A stretch of 13,325 nt of DNA, from positions 1 to 13,325 of the forward strand of contig JBBRZF010000096.1 of the NCBI GenBank assembly GCA_038236965.1, written 5' to 3'. Origin of the DNA: JBBRZF01 sp038236965 (GTDB lineage: Bacteria; Acidobacteriota; Terriglobia; Terriglobales; Acidobacteriaceae). Below, one piece after another: positions 6,070 through 13,316 of this stretch (position 1 is its first letter; every line of letters starts with the position of its first letter). The notes under the pieces are model-generated. The model was not told the origin of the DNA and did not search any database. It saw only the letters and a list, made by a program, of their open reading frames with translations. The position numbers were made by a program, and so were the translations under genes.

Positions 6070-6540
6070 ATGAAACTATTCAGGAAACGAACGAGTCCCG
6101 GGGTACGAGGCACCACGCTGATCGAGTTGATCGTGGCCATCGCGATCCTGCTGATCTTGACGGGCGCTGCGGTGCCGATTGCGCGAACCGTCGTACGGCG
6201 CGATAAAGAGCGCGCCTTGCGTCGCGACCTGTGGGAGATGCGGGACGCCATCGACCGGTACAAGGAAGCCGCCGACCGCGGATCGTTCCAGACGAAAGTG
6301 GGTTCGGAAGGATATCCGCCGGACCTGGACACGCTAGTGGAAGGCGTGGACATCAACGGGAAGAAACTGCGGTTTTTGCGTCGCATTCCGGTGGACCCAA
6401 TGACGGGAACGAAGGAATGGGGAATGCGTTCGATGAAGGACGATCCCAAGTCGACCTCGTTCAGCGGAGACAATGTTTTTGACGTTTTCACCAAGTCGGA
6501 GCAGACGGCGCTGGATGGAACGAAGTACAACGAGTGGTAG
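6070..6540 (+). CDS. GspG-like pseudopilin (first copy)
   Basis: A 156-residue type II secretion major-pseudopilin-like protein. The class III signal peptide is cut by prepilin peptidase after G14: RG|TTLIELIVAIAILLIL, with Glu at +5 as needed for subunit packing. The +1 residue is Thr, whereas Phe or Met is usual. After the hydrophobic helix come features of the GspG globular domain: DLWEMRDAIDRYKE, GYPPDLDTLVEG, FLRRIPVDPMTG and a C-terminal DGTKYNEW, resembling the GspG calcium-loop region. It starts 36 nt after the secretin stop codon with no strong Shine-Dalgarno, and its stop is followed 19 nt later by the second pseudopilin, so the three genes form an operon. It could equally serve a type IV pilus-like machine; no assembly ATPase is in the window to decide. 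Confidence 0.9.
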   Translation: MKLFRKRTSPGVRGTTLIELIVAIAILLILTGAAVPIARTVVRRDKERALRRDLWEMRDAIDRYKEAADRGSFQTKVGSEGYPPDLDTLVEGVDINGKKLRFLRRIPVDPMTGTKEWGMRSMKDDPKSTSFSGDNVFDVFTKSEQTALDGTKYNEW

Positions 6541-6559
6541 GCGCGCCTCGGAGAAGTGG

Positions 6560-6988
6560 ATGCTGAAGCAATCGGCAGTTAGAAAATTCGCGAGGCACAG
6601 GGCGGGGCAAACAGGCTTCACGCTGATCGAGTTGATGATCGTGATCTCGATCATCCTGATCCTGCTGTCGATCTCCATCCCGATGTATCAGCAATCGATC
6701 TTGCACGCGAAGGAAGCAGTGCTGAAGCAGGACCTTTACGTGATCCGCTCGGCCATCGACCAGTACACGCTGGACAAGTCAAAGGCGCCGCAGTCGCTGG
6801 AAGACTTGTCGCAAGCGGGATACCTGAAGTTGATTCCGAAAGACCCGTTCACGAGTTCGACGGACACGTGGGTGGTGGTGCAGGAAGACTCGATTCTTGC
6901 GGTAGACCAGCAGCAGCCCGGAATCTCGGATGTGCATAGCGGCGCGACGCAATCGGCCGCGGATGGCACGCCGTATAGTCAGTATTAG
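6560..6988 (+). CDS. GspG-like pseudopilin (second copy)
   Basis: A 142-residue prepilin-like protein. The ATG at 6560 has GGAGAAG centred about 7 nt upstream and is preferred over an upstream in-frame start that would overlap the first pseudopilin by some 70 bp. The cleavage motif is canonical: TG|FTLIELMIVISIILILL, with Phe20 at +1 and Glu24 at +5. The remainder follows GspG: AVLKQDLYVIRSAIDQYTLD, SLEDLSQAGYLKLIPKDPFT, DTWVVV and a terminal ADGTPYSQY. It shares this plan with the first copy, but the proteins are clearly diverged, so this is an old duplication or two subunits with separate roles. It is last in the operon, 25 nt before an intrinsic terminator. Confidence 0.92.
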   Translation: MLKQSAVRKFARHRAGQTGFTLIELMIVISIILILLSISIPMYQQSILHAKEAVLKQDLYVIRSAIDQYTLDKSKAPQSLEDLSQAGYLKLIPKDPFTSSTDTWVVVQEDSILAVDQQQPGISDVHSGATQSAADGTPYSQY

Positions 6989-7013
6989 AGAAAGAATTTT
7001 GGAAAGAAGTCAG

Positions 7014-7040
7014 ACCCGGCGATGATGCCGGGTTTTTGTT
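7014..7040 (+). terminator. Intrinsic terminator of the secretin-pseudopilin operon
   Basis: ACCCGGC (7014-7020), loop GATGAT, GCCGGGT (7027-7033), then TTTTGTT. A perfect 7-bp GC-rich stem with a U-tract, 25 nt past the last pseudopilin stop codon. Confidence 0.88.
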
Positions 7041-7108
7041 TGGGCGGGAATGATCGAGGGATGCGGCAACTACGGATGTGAACAAAGAGCTGAACCAAAA
7101 CCTTGAAC

Positions 7109-7145
7109 CACAAAGGACACAAAGGGACACGAAGGGCACGAAGGA
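7109..7145. repeat. Four-unit purine-rich tandem repeat CACRAAGGR
   Basis: CACAAAGGA, CACAAAGGGA, CACGAAGGG and CACGAAGGA run head to tail. The unit is 9-10 bp with drift between copies. Similar CACAAAGG-type runs are common in intergenic DNA of several phyla. Confidence 0.8.
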
Positions 7146-7212
7146 AGTAAGGGTTAGAACCGGAGGGTCGGCATTGCCGAATCGGCATCGGACGTGCGCA
7201 ATCCAAAACGCC

Positions 7213-7265
7213 GGGGCTAAAGCCCCTTTTGGGGTAGGCCTTTTTCGCCGGGCTAAAGCCCGGCG
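7213..7265. repeat. REP-like pair of perfect hairpins with TAAA loops
   Basis: GGGGC-TAAA-GCCCC (7213-7226) and CGCCGGGC-TAAA-GCCCGGCG (7246-7265) are perfect hairpins with identical tetraloops, 19 bp apart. The first is followed by TTTTGGGG, which makes an alternative CCCCTTTTGGGG palindrome. The arrangement, including the 19-bp gap, parallels the TGAA-loop pair at 788-840 in another spacer. Confidence 0.75.
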
Positions 7266-7360
7266 CTTCCACCGAAACCCAACAGCTAAGCACGTAGGAA
7301 ATTTCAGCTTCTCTCGCGACGGCCCGAGAGTGGACGCGAACTCCGGGCGATGACCAGAAG

Positions 7361-7381
7361 TTTGCCATCCCTCATGGCAAA
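7361..7381. promoter_or_regulatory. Perfect dyad TTTGCCAT-N5-ATGGCAAA upstream of hutU, candidate operator
   Basis: Two 8-bp arms separated by CCCTC, ending 45 bp before the hutU ATG and overlapping where a -35 element would lie for the CATAAT at 7402-7407. No T-tract follows, which favours a protein-binding site over a terminator. It does not resemble the TTGTATATACAA-like sites described for proteobacterial HutC. Confidence 0.45.
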
Positions 7382-7401
7382 GCAATAAGATTCTAGGTTC
7401 G

Positions 7402-7407
7402 CATAAT
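7402..7407 (+). promoter_or_regulatory. Possible -10 box of hutU
   Basis: CATAAT matches five of six consensus positions and lies 19 bp before the hutU ATG. The matching -35 position holds AAAGCA, a poor match, so this promoter would probably need an activator or is weak. Confidence 0.35.
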
Positions 7408-7426
7408 TTTTCAATGAGGCGTGATG

Positions 7427-9103
7427 ATGCCTGTAGATACTGAAGCGATGAACCGCACTTATAAGCCGATCAAGGCGCCGCGTGGAAACCAGCTTTCCTG
7501 CAACGGTTGGGGACAGGAAGCGGCGATGCGCATGCTGATGAACAACCTTGATGAGGAGGTTGGCGAGCGTCCGCGCGACCTGGTTGTTTATGGCGGCACG
7601 GGCAGGGCGGCGCGCAACTGGGATTGCTATCACGCCATCATCCGCTCGCTGCAATCGCTGGAGAACGACGAGACGTTGCTGGTGCAGTCGGGCAAGCCGG
7701 TTGGTATTTTCCAGACGCATGAGTATGCGCCGCGCGTGTTGATAGCGAACTCGAACCTGGTGGGGCATTGGTCGAACTGGGAGAAGTTCAACGAACTGGA
7801 ACGCAAGGGCCTGATGATGTACGGGCAGATGACGGCGGGTTCGTGGATCTACATCGGCTCGCAGGGAATCATCCAGGGCACGTTCGAGACATTTGCCGCG
7901 GCGGGCGTGAAACATTTCAACGGCGAGCTGGCGGGCAAGCTGATTGTGAGCGGTGGGATGGGCGGCATGGGTGGAGCCCAGCCACTGGCAGCGACGATGA
8001 CGGGCGCGTGCTTCCTCGGCATCGACGTGGACCGCGAGCGCATCAAGAAGCGTCTTGCGACAGGGTATTGCGACTTCATGGCGGAGACGCTCGATGAAGC
8101 CATGCTCATCCTGAAGACGGCGATGCAGAAGAAAGAAAACATTTCTGTCGGGCTGGTGGGCAACTGCGCGGACGTGATCCCAGAGCTTGCGGATCGCGGC
8201 ATTGTGCCGGATATTTTGACGGACCAGACTTCCGCGCACGATCCACTGAATGGGTATGTGCCGAACGGGATGTCGCTGGAAGATGCGTTGGAGCTGCGTA
8301 AACGGGATCCGAAGCAGTACGAAGAGAAGTCGCTGGCGTCGATGGCCCGTCACGTGGAGGGTATGCTGCGCCTGCAAAAGATGGGCGCGGTGACTTTTGA
8401 TTACGGTAACAACATCCGCACATTCGCATTCCAGACAGGCGTGAAGAACGCGTACGACTTTCCGGGATTTGTGCCGGCGTATGTGCGTCCGCTATTTTGC
8501 GAAGGGCGGGGGCCATTCCGCTGGTCGGCGTTGAGCGGCGAGGCGAGCGACATTCACGCGACGGATGAATTGATCAAGCAGATGTATCCGAAGAACACGT
8601 TGCTGATGCGCTGGATAGACCTGGCGGCGAAGCGGATCAAATTCCAGGGACTGCCTTCGCGCATCTGCTGGCTGGGATATGGAGAGCGCGCGGAGTTCGG
8701 ACTGGCAATCAACGACCTGGTGAAGAAGGGCAAGATCAAAGCGCCGGTAGTGATAGGACGCGACCATCTGGATTGCGGTTCGGTGGCATCACCATTCCGC
8801 GAAACGGAGTCGATGAAAGACGGCTCGGATGCGGTTGCGGATTGGCCACTGCTGAATGCGATGTTGAATACTGCGAGTGGAGCTACGTGGGTATCACTGC
8901 ACAACGGCGGCGGAGTCGGCATCGGCTATTCGCAGCACGCGGGACAGGTGACGGTGGCCGATGGCACGGACGAGATGGCGAAACGCATCGAGCGCGTGCT
9001 GACGAACGACCCGGGAATCGGAGTGGTGCGTCACGTTGACGCCGGTTATGACGAGGCGAAGGCGTTTGCGAAACAAAAAGGCTTGAAGGTACCGATGGAG
9101 TAA
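7427..9103 (+). CDS. hutU: Urocanate hydratase (urocanase)
   Basis: A 558-residue cytosolic NAD-dependent enzyme that converts urocanate to imidazolone-5-propionate, the second step of histidine degradation. The urocanase signature FQGLPSRICW is at 406-415, with the conserved Cys at 414 (Cys410 in Pseudomonas putida). The NAD-binding glycine-rich loop SGGMGGMGGAQPLA is at 175-188. Other conserved blocks are PLFCEGRGPFRW (355-366), GRDHLDCGSVASPFRETE (444-461) and LHNGGGVGIGYS (491-502). Length is normal (about 555). GTG 7421, ATG 7424 and ATG 7427 are all in frame; I chose 7427 because GAGG at 7416-7419 is then 7 nt away. hutI follows after 46 nt. hutH (histidase) and the final-step gene are not in the window. 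Confidence 0.98.
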   Translation: MPVDTEAMNRTYKPIKAPRGNQLSCNGWGQEAAMRMLMNNLDEEVGERPRDLVVYGGTGRAARNWDCYHAIIRSLQSLENDETLLVQSGKPVGIFQTHEYAPRVLIANSNLVGHWSNWEKFNELERKGLMMYGQMTAGSWIYIGSQGIIQGTFETFAAAGVKHFNGELAGKLIVSGGMGGMGGAQPLAATMTGACFLGIDVDRERIKKRLATGYCDFMAETLDEAMLILKTAMQKKENISVGLVGNCADVIPELADRGIVPDILTDQTSAHDPLNGYVPNGMSLEDALELRKRDPKQYEEKSLASMARHVEGMLRLQKMGAVTFDYGNNIRTFAFQTGVKNAYDFPGFVPAYVRPLFCEGRGPFRWSALSGEASDIHATDELIKQMYPKNTLLMRWIDLAAKRIKFQGLPSRICWLGYGERAEFGLAINDLVKKGKIKAPVVIGRDHLDCGSVASPFRETESMKDGSDAVADWPLLNAMLNTASGATWVSLHNGGGVGIGYSQHAGQVTVADGTDEMAKRIERVLTNDPGIGVVRHVDAGYDEAKAFAKQKGLKVPME

Positions 9104-9149
9104 GTTGTCGCTGCCAAGCTGAATATATCTGCGGTTCTGAAAGAGAGTC

Positions 9150-10454
9150 ATGAAAAAGCCAAAGCAAACAGGGACAAAAGAAAAGGCGCAGATGGCTGCG
9201 CCTTTGTTTTTGCATAGCGCGGGGCAATTGGTGACGATGCGGCTGGAAGGATATTTTGGGCCTCGACGGGGCAAGGCGCTGGGCGAGATAGGCGTCGTTG
9301 AAGATGGCGCGTTGTTGATAAGCGGCGGGAAGATGATCGCCGTGGGGACTACGCGCGAGTTGTTGCGGGATCCGTGGATGAAGAAGTACAGCGGCCACGT
9401 GATCGAACTGGATTGCTCGGGCAAAGTGGTGGTGCCGGGGTTTGTTGATTCGCACACGCATCCGGTATTTGCGAAGGCGAGGCTGGTGGATTTCGAGAAG
9501 CGCATTTCGGGTGCGACATACGAAGAGATTGCTGAGGCTGGCGGGGGAATACGGTCGAGCATCAAGGGCGTTCGCGAGGCGTCGCAGCGGGAGTTGAGCG
9601 ATCGCGTGCTGGATGCGTTGCATGAGATGCAGGCGTACGGAACCACGACGGTGGAAGCGAAGTCGGGCTATGGATTGAGCGCGGAGTCGGAGATGAAATC
9701 GCTGCTGGCGATTCGCGACGCGGCGCAGCAATGGGCGGGGACGGTGGTTCCGACGTTGCTGGGAGCGCATGTGATTCCGCCGGAATTTCGCAGCAAGCCG
9801 GAAAAATACGTGGACGCGATATGCAAAGAAATGATTCCCGGGGCTGCGCGTCTGGGACTGGCGAAGTACGTGGATGCATTCGTGGATCGCGGGGCGTTCA
9901 CGGTGGAACAGGCGGAGCGGATTTTCGAGGCTGCGACGCAGAATGGTTTGGAAGTGCGCGCGCATGTTTGCCAGTTGACGGCGTCGGATTTGCAACCGTT
10001 ATTGCGCTTCCGTCCGGCGTCGCTCGACCACATGGACTGCGTGAGCGCGAGCGACGTGAAGGCCCTGGCGGGGCAGGAGTCGGTGGCGACGCTGGTGCCG
10101 GGAGCGAATTATTTCCTGGCGACGAAGTCGTATCCACCGGCGAGAAAGCTGATCGACAGCGGTGTCGCTGTGGCGTTGGCGACCGACTATAACCCGGGCA
10201 GTTCTCCGACGGCGAGCATGCCGATGGCGATGTCGATCGCGTGTACGCAGATGAAGATGTCTCCGGGGGAGGCGCTGGCGGCTTCGACCATTAACGGGGC
10301 TCATGCATTGGGATTGGCCGAGCAAAAGGGAAGTCTGGAGCCGGGGAAGGATGCGGATATGGCTATCTTCCAACTCGAGGATTATCGTGAGATCGCTTAC
10401 TGGTTCGGCGCGAATCACTGCGTGGGAACGGTGATTGGCGGGGAAATCGCATAA
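9150..10454 (+). CDS. hutI: Imidazolonepropionase
   Basis: A zinc amidohydrolase that opens imidazolone-5-propionate to N-formimino-L-glutamate, the step after urocanase. Numbered from 9150 (434 residues), the metal ligands are H102 and H104 in DSHTHPVF, H272 in RAHVCQL and D346 in ATDYNPGSS. Their spacing matches Bacillus subtilis HutI (80, 82, 249, 324) to within one residue. GTTTVEAKSGYGL and the C-terminal GSLEPGKDADMAIF are also typical. The start is uncertain: ATG 9150 has an AAAGAGAG upstream, while in-frame ATG 9192 has AAAAGG 5 nt upstream and gives 420 residues, the usual family length. The extra first 14 residues are Lys-rich and look non-homologous. A terminator-shaped hairpin spans 9175-9212 and overlaps both possibilities. 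It lies 46 nt downstream of hutU. Confidence 0.96.
   Translation: MKKPKQTGTKEKAQMAAPLFLHSAGQLVTMRLEGYFGPRRGKALGEIGVVEDGALLISGGKMIAVGTTRELLRDPWMKKYSGHVIELDCSGKVVVPGFVDSHTHPVFAKARLVDFEKRISGATYEEIAEAGGGIRSSIKGVREASQRELSDRVLDALHEMQAYGTTTVEAKSGYGLSAESEMKSLLAIRDAAQQWAGTVVPTLLGAHVIPPEFRSKPEKYVDAICKEMIPGAARLGLAKYVDAFVDRGAFTVEQAERIFEAATQNGLEVRAHVCQLTASDLQPLLRFRPASLDHMDCVSASDVKALAGQESVATLVPGANYFLATKSYPPARKLIDSGVAVALATDYNPGSSPTASMPMAMSIACTQMKMSPGEALAASTINGAHALGLAEQKGSLEPGKDADMAIFQLEDYREIAYWFGANHCVGTVIGGEIA
9175..9212 (+). terminator. Terminator-shaped hairpin overlapping the hutI start
   Basis: AAAGGCGCA (9182-9190) and TGCGCCTTT (9197-9205) pair perfectly around the loop GATGGC. The flanks CAAAAGA and GTTTTTG extend this to 14 of 16 pairs and supply a U-tract. 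The loop contains the in-frame ATG at 9192. By shape it is a good intrinsic terminator or attenuator between hutU and hutI, and nearly bidirectional. Its function is inferred. Confidence 0.65.
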
Positions 10455-10475
10455 AGTGCTGATTTTGAGAGACGG

Positions 10476-10505
10476 TAGGAGGGCTGCCTGCGGGCGGCCC
10501 TCTTA
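10476..10505 (+). terminator. Hairpin downstream of hutI
   Basis: GAGGGCTGCC (10479-10488), loop TGCG, GGCGGCCCTC (10493-10502). Ten pairs include one wobble, with a few weaker pairs outside. It is followed by TTACAGTTTT, an imperfect U-tract, 22 nt after the hutI stop codon. Confidence 0.72.
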
Positions 10506-10559
10506 CAGTTTTCAGGGCTAAATCACAAAACTTTTGTCTGCTGGATTACGTAACTGTAA
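10503..10559. promoter_or_regulatory. Inverted repeats upstream of the M1 aminopeptidase gene
   Basis: TTACAGTT (10503-10510) and AACTGTAA (10552-10559) are perfect complements 41 bp apart. Between them lie the palindromes ACAAAACTTTTGT (10525-10537) and TTACGTAA (10546-10553). A TTGTCT at 10534-10539 might be a -35 box, with only a weak TAAA-type -10 (about 10555-10562). This AT-rich patch, about 90 bp before the ATG, is the likely promoter region; the exact elements are uncertain. Confidence 0.35.
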
Positions 10560-10648
10560 ATGGTGCGTCCAAGATGATAAGGCGAGGTGCGTTGGGAACT
10601 TACGTGCCGAACGTCGCAATCCTGAAATCAATCTGCAAAAGGAATCCG

Positions 10649-13267
10649 ATGAAGAGAAATCTGCTGCTGACCTTGTGTGTCCTGTTGTTCGGCTGTGCTG
10701 GATATGCCCAGCAACTTCCTGAAGGCGCCGTGCCGAGCCACTACAAATTGAGTTTCGCGCCAGATTTCGGGACGGATACCTTCAAGGGCGAAGAGACGAT
10801 CGAGCTGAAGCTGGCGAAGGCCACCAGGGAAATCACGCTGAATTCCGCGGAGATCGAGTTCTCTGATGTGACCATCAGCGCCGGGGGGAAATCGCAGAAG
10901 GCGACGGTAAAGACCGACGAGCAGAGCGAGATGGCGACGTTCACGGTGGCGAAGGAGATGCCTGCCGGAGCTGCGACGGTGAAGATCAGCTATACGGGCA
11001 AGTTGAATGGTCAGCTTCGCGGATTTTATTTGAGCAAGACGGCGAAGCGGAAATACGCGGTCACGCAGTTTGAGGCGACGGACGCGCGCAGAGCCTTCCC
11101 TAGTTTTGATGAGCCGGCATACAAGGCGACCTACGATGTTACTGCGGTGATCGACATGGGAGATACGGCAATCTCCAACAGCAAGATCAAGTCGGACAAG
11201 CCGGCAGGCACGGGCAAACACGCGGTGACGTTTGAGGCCACGCCCAAGATGTCCACATATTTGGTGGCGTTGCTGGTAGGCGACTGGAAGTGCCTGGAAG
11301 GCGAGGAAGGCGGCACGGCGTTGCGCGTTTGCGCGGTTCCGGGAAAAGAACAGATGGGCAAGTACGCGCTGGAAGAGACGAAGCAGATCCTGCGCTACTA
11401 CAACAATTATTACGGCATCAAGTATCCGTTCGGAAAGTTGGACCAGATCGCTATCCCGGATTTTGAAGCAGGAGCGATGGAGAACACGGGCGCGATAACG
11501 TATCGGGAAACGGCGCTGCTGATAGACGACAAGACGAGCAGCGAGAGGAGCAGGCGCGGCGTCTCTTCGGTGATAGCGCACGAGATGGCGCACCTATGGT
11601 TTGGCGACCTGGTGACGGCGAAGTGGTGGAACGACATCTGGCTGAATGAAGGTTTTGCCACGTGGATGACACAGAAGCCGCTGAAGGCGATGCATCCTGA
11701 CTGGAAGATGGAGTTGGAGGATGTGCAGGATTCGAGCGATGCGATGGCGACGGATTCTGCGCTGAACACGCGTCCGATACGACAGCAGGCTTCGACCAAG
11801 GGCGAAATCAATTCGCTGTTCGATGGCATCGCTTACGGAAAGACGGCGGCGGTATTGCGCATGCTGGAGTCGTACCTGGGCGAGCAGACGCTCCGCGTAG
11901 GCGTGAACAGTTATCTGAAAGCTCATGCTTACGGGAATGCGACGGCAGAAGATTTCTGGGGCGCACTGCGAACGGCATCGAACAAGCCGGTGGACGCGGT
12001 GATGCAGACTTTCGTGATGCAGCCGGGCGTTCCCTTCGTCGAGCTGACATCGAAATGCGTTGGCGGCAAGACGGAGATCACGTCTTCGCAACGGCGCTTC
12101 TTCCTGGATCCGAAGCTGTTTGGCGAAGAACACGCGGAACTGTGGCAGATTCCGCTGTGTGCGAAGTCGGTGGACAAGGATGGAAAGACTTTGAATTCTT
12201 CCTGCCGGTTGCTGAAGGCGAAGACGGAGACGTTCACGCAAGATGGTTGCGCGGCGGCGGTTTTCCCGAACGCGGGTGGCACTGGTTATTATCGCTATGC
12301 GTTCGACTTGGGGAGCATGAACCAGATCGGCGGCGGCGCGGAAAAAGCGTTGAGTTCGGCGGAGCTGGTTTCCGTCACCAACAATGAATGGGCGCTGGTG
12401 CGGTCAGGCCGTCACAGCGTTTCAGACTACCTGGCGATGATGACGACTCTGCGTAATGTGCGCGAGATGAAGGTGTTGGGCACCTTGCTGGACCGCATCT
12501 CCTACATCAACCGGTACCTGGTAAGCGACGAGAACAGGCCGCAGTTCGCGAAGTGGGTAGGGAGCTATCTGCGTCCGATGCTGAACGAAGTGGGATATGC
12601 GCCGAAGGCGAACGAGCCTGAGGACTACAAGCGACTTCGCCCGCAAGTGATCGGACTGCTTGGCATCGTGGCAGAGGACAATGAAGTGATCGCCAAGTCG
12701 CGTGAGATGGCGGAGTCGTACATGAAGGACCCGACGTCGGTGAATCCGAGCGACGTGAACGCCTTCCTGGTCATTGCGGCAGCGCATGGCGATCGAGCGC
12801 TGTACGAGCAGTATCGTGAGCACGTTGCTTCGGCCAAGACTCCGGCGGAGTATTACTCGTACTTCTACGCGCTGGCGGACTTCCGTGATCCGGCATTGCT
12901 GAAAGAGACGCTGGAATTTGCTTTGTCTCCGGCGGTGCGCAACCAGGACATGAACCTGGTTGGCGCGGTGATGAGTTCCCGCGAAGGTGGACCGGTAGCG
13001 TGGAACTGGGTGAAGACCAACTGGGAGCGTGTGGCCGCAAAGAACGGCGGCAGCATCGGCGCGGCAAGTGTAGCGTTCGGCGGGGCCGGCAACTTCTGCG
13101 ACGCACAGAGCCGTGACGACGTTAAAGCCTTCTACGAGACGCATAAGATACAGGGCACGGAACGAGGCCTCCGTCGTCAACAGGAGACCATCAACAACTG
13201 CATCCAGATACGCGAGCGGGAATTGCCGAAGGTCGCGCAATGGTTGCAGCAGCAACATGGTGAGTAG
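10649..13267 (+). CDS. Exported M1-family zinc aminopeptidase
   Basis: An 872-residue gluzincin aminopeptidase that cleaves N-terminal residues from peptides. It shows the exopeptidase motif GAMENTG (275-281), the zinc site HEMAH (311-315) with the third ligand E334 in WLNEGFATW after 18 intervening residues, and the catalytic Tyr396 in DGIAYGKTAAVLRML. An N-terminal beta domain (about 25-210) precedes the catalytic domain, and a helical ERAP1-C-like domain fills about 530-870. ATG 10649 has AAAAGGAA 5 nt upstream and opens a signal peptide (MKRNLLLTLCVLLFGCAGYA), with likely cleavage after A20 in GYA|QQ. Cys16 in LFGC is an imperfect lipobox, so a lipoprotein is a less likely alternative. 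An in-frame start 75 nt upstream would bury the signal peptide. Periplasmic or secreted location is inferred. It is preceded by the hutI terminator and appears to be a single-gene unit. Confidence 0.95.
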   Translation: MKRNLLLTLCVLLFGCAGYAQQLPEGAVPSHYKLSFAPDFGTDTFKGEETIELKLAKATREITLNSAEIEFSDVTISAGGKSQKATVKTDEQSEMATFTVAKEMPAGAATVKISYTGKLNGQLRGFYLSKTAKRKYAVTQFEATDARRAFPSFDEPAYKATYDVTAVIDMGDTAISNSKIKSDKPAGTGKHAVTFEATPKMSTYLVALLVGDWKCLEGEEGGTALRVCAVPGKEQMGKYALEETKQILRYYNNYYGIKYPFGKLDQIAIPDFEAGAMENTGAITYRETALLIDDKTSSERSRRGVSSVIAHEMAHLWFGDLVTAKWWNDIWLNEGFATWMTQKPLKAMHPDWKMELEDVQDSSDAMATDSALNTRPIRQQASTKGEINSLFDGIAYGKTAAVLRMLESYLGEQTLRVGVNSYLKAHAYGNATAEDFWGALRTASNKPVDAVMQTFVMQPGVPFVELTSKCVGGKTEITSSQRRFFLDPKLFGEEHAELWQIPLCAKSVDKDGKTLNSSCRLLKAKTETFTQDGCAAAVFPNAGGTGYYRYAFDLGSMNQIGGGAEKALSSAELVSVTNNEWALVRSGRHSVSDYLAMMTTLRNVREMKVLGTLLDRISYINRYLVSDENRPQFAKWVGSYLRPMLNEVGYAPKANEPEDYKRLRPQVIGLLGIVAEDNEVIAKSREMAESYMKDPTSVNPSDVNAFLVIAAAHGDRALYEQYREHVASAKTPAEYYSYFYALADFRDPALLKETLEFALSPAVRNQDMNLVGAVMSSREGGPVAWNWVKTNWERVAAKNGGSIGAASVAFGGAGNFCDAQSRDDVKAFYETHKIQGTERGLRRQQETINNCIQIRERELPKVAQWLQQQHGE

Positions 13268-13287
13268 TTCCGGCAGGTGAAAACAGG

Positions 13288-13316
13288 AAGGGACGAGTGT
13301 AGAAGCTCGTCCCCTT
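13288..13316 (+). terminator. Intrinsic terminator-like hairpin after the M1 aminopeptidase gene
   Basis: GGGACGAG (13290-13297) pairs perfectly with CTCGTCCC (13306-13313) around an 8-nt loop, with AA/TT pairs beyond a one-base bulge. It lies 20 nt past the stop codon. The following CTTTACGTTC is only moderately T-rich. Confidence 0.7.

Larger units (their letters stand above)
7041..7360. other. Non-coding spacer between operon terminator and hut promoter region
   Basis: No gene is supported here. The open frames on either strand read through the repeats and carry no family motif. It contains a purine-rich tandem repeat (7109-7145), a pair of TAAA-loop hairpins (7213-7265) and a weak 6-bp inverted repeat, CTCTCG/CGAGAG (7311-7330). 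Confidence 0.65.

Noticed and set aside
6473..6559. Upstream start for the second pseudopilin overlapping the first
   Set aside because: The extension has no homology to prepilin leaders, and ATG 6560 has GGAGAAG at correct spacing with a normal leader length.
7311..7330. CTCTCG/CGAGAG inverted repeat as a terminator or operator
   Set aside because: Only 6 bp with an 8-nt gap, no T-tract and no placement relative to a promoter; easily expected by chance.
7304..8377. Minus-strand open frame opposite the start of hutU (and similar ones at 3403-4506, 4816-6012 and 8883-9995)
   Set aside because: These products are Arg/His/Leu-rich and motif-free, and they overlap well-supported genes on the other strand.
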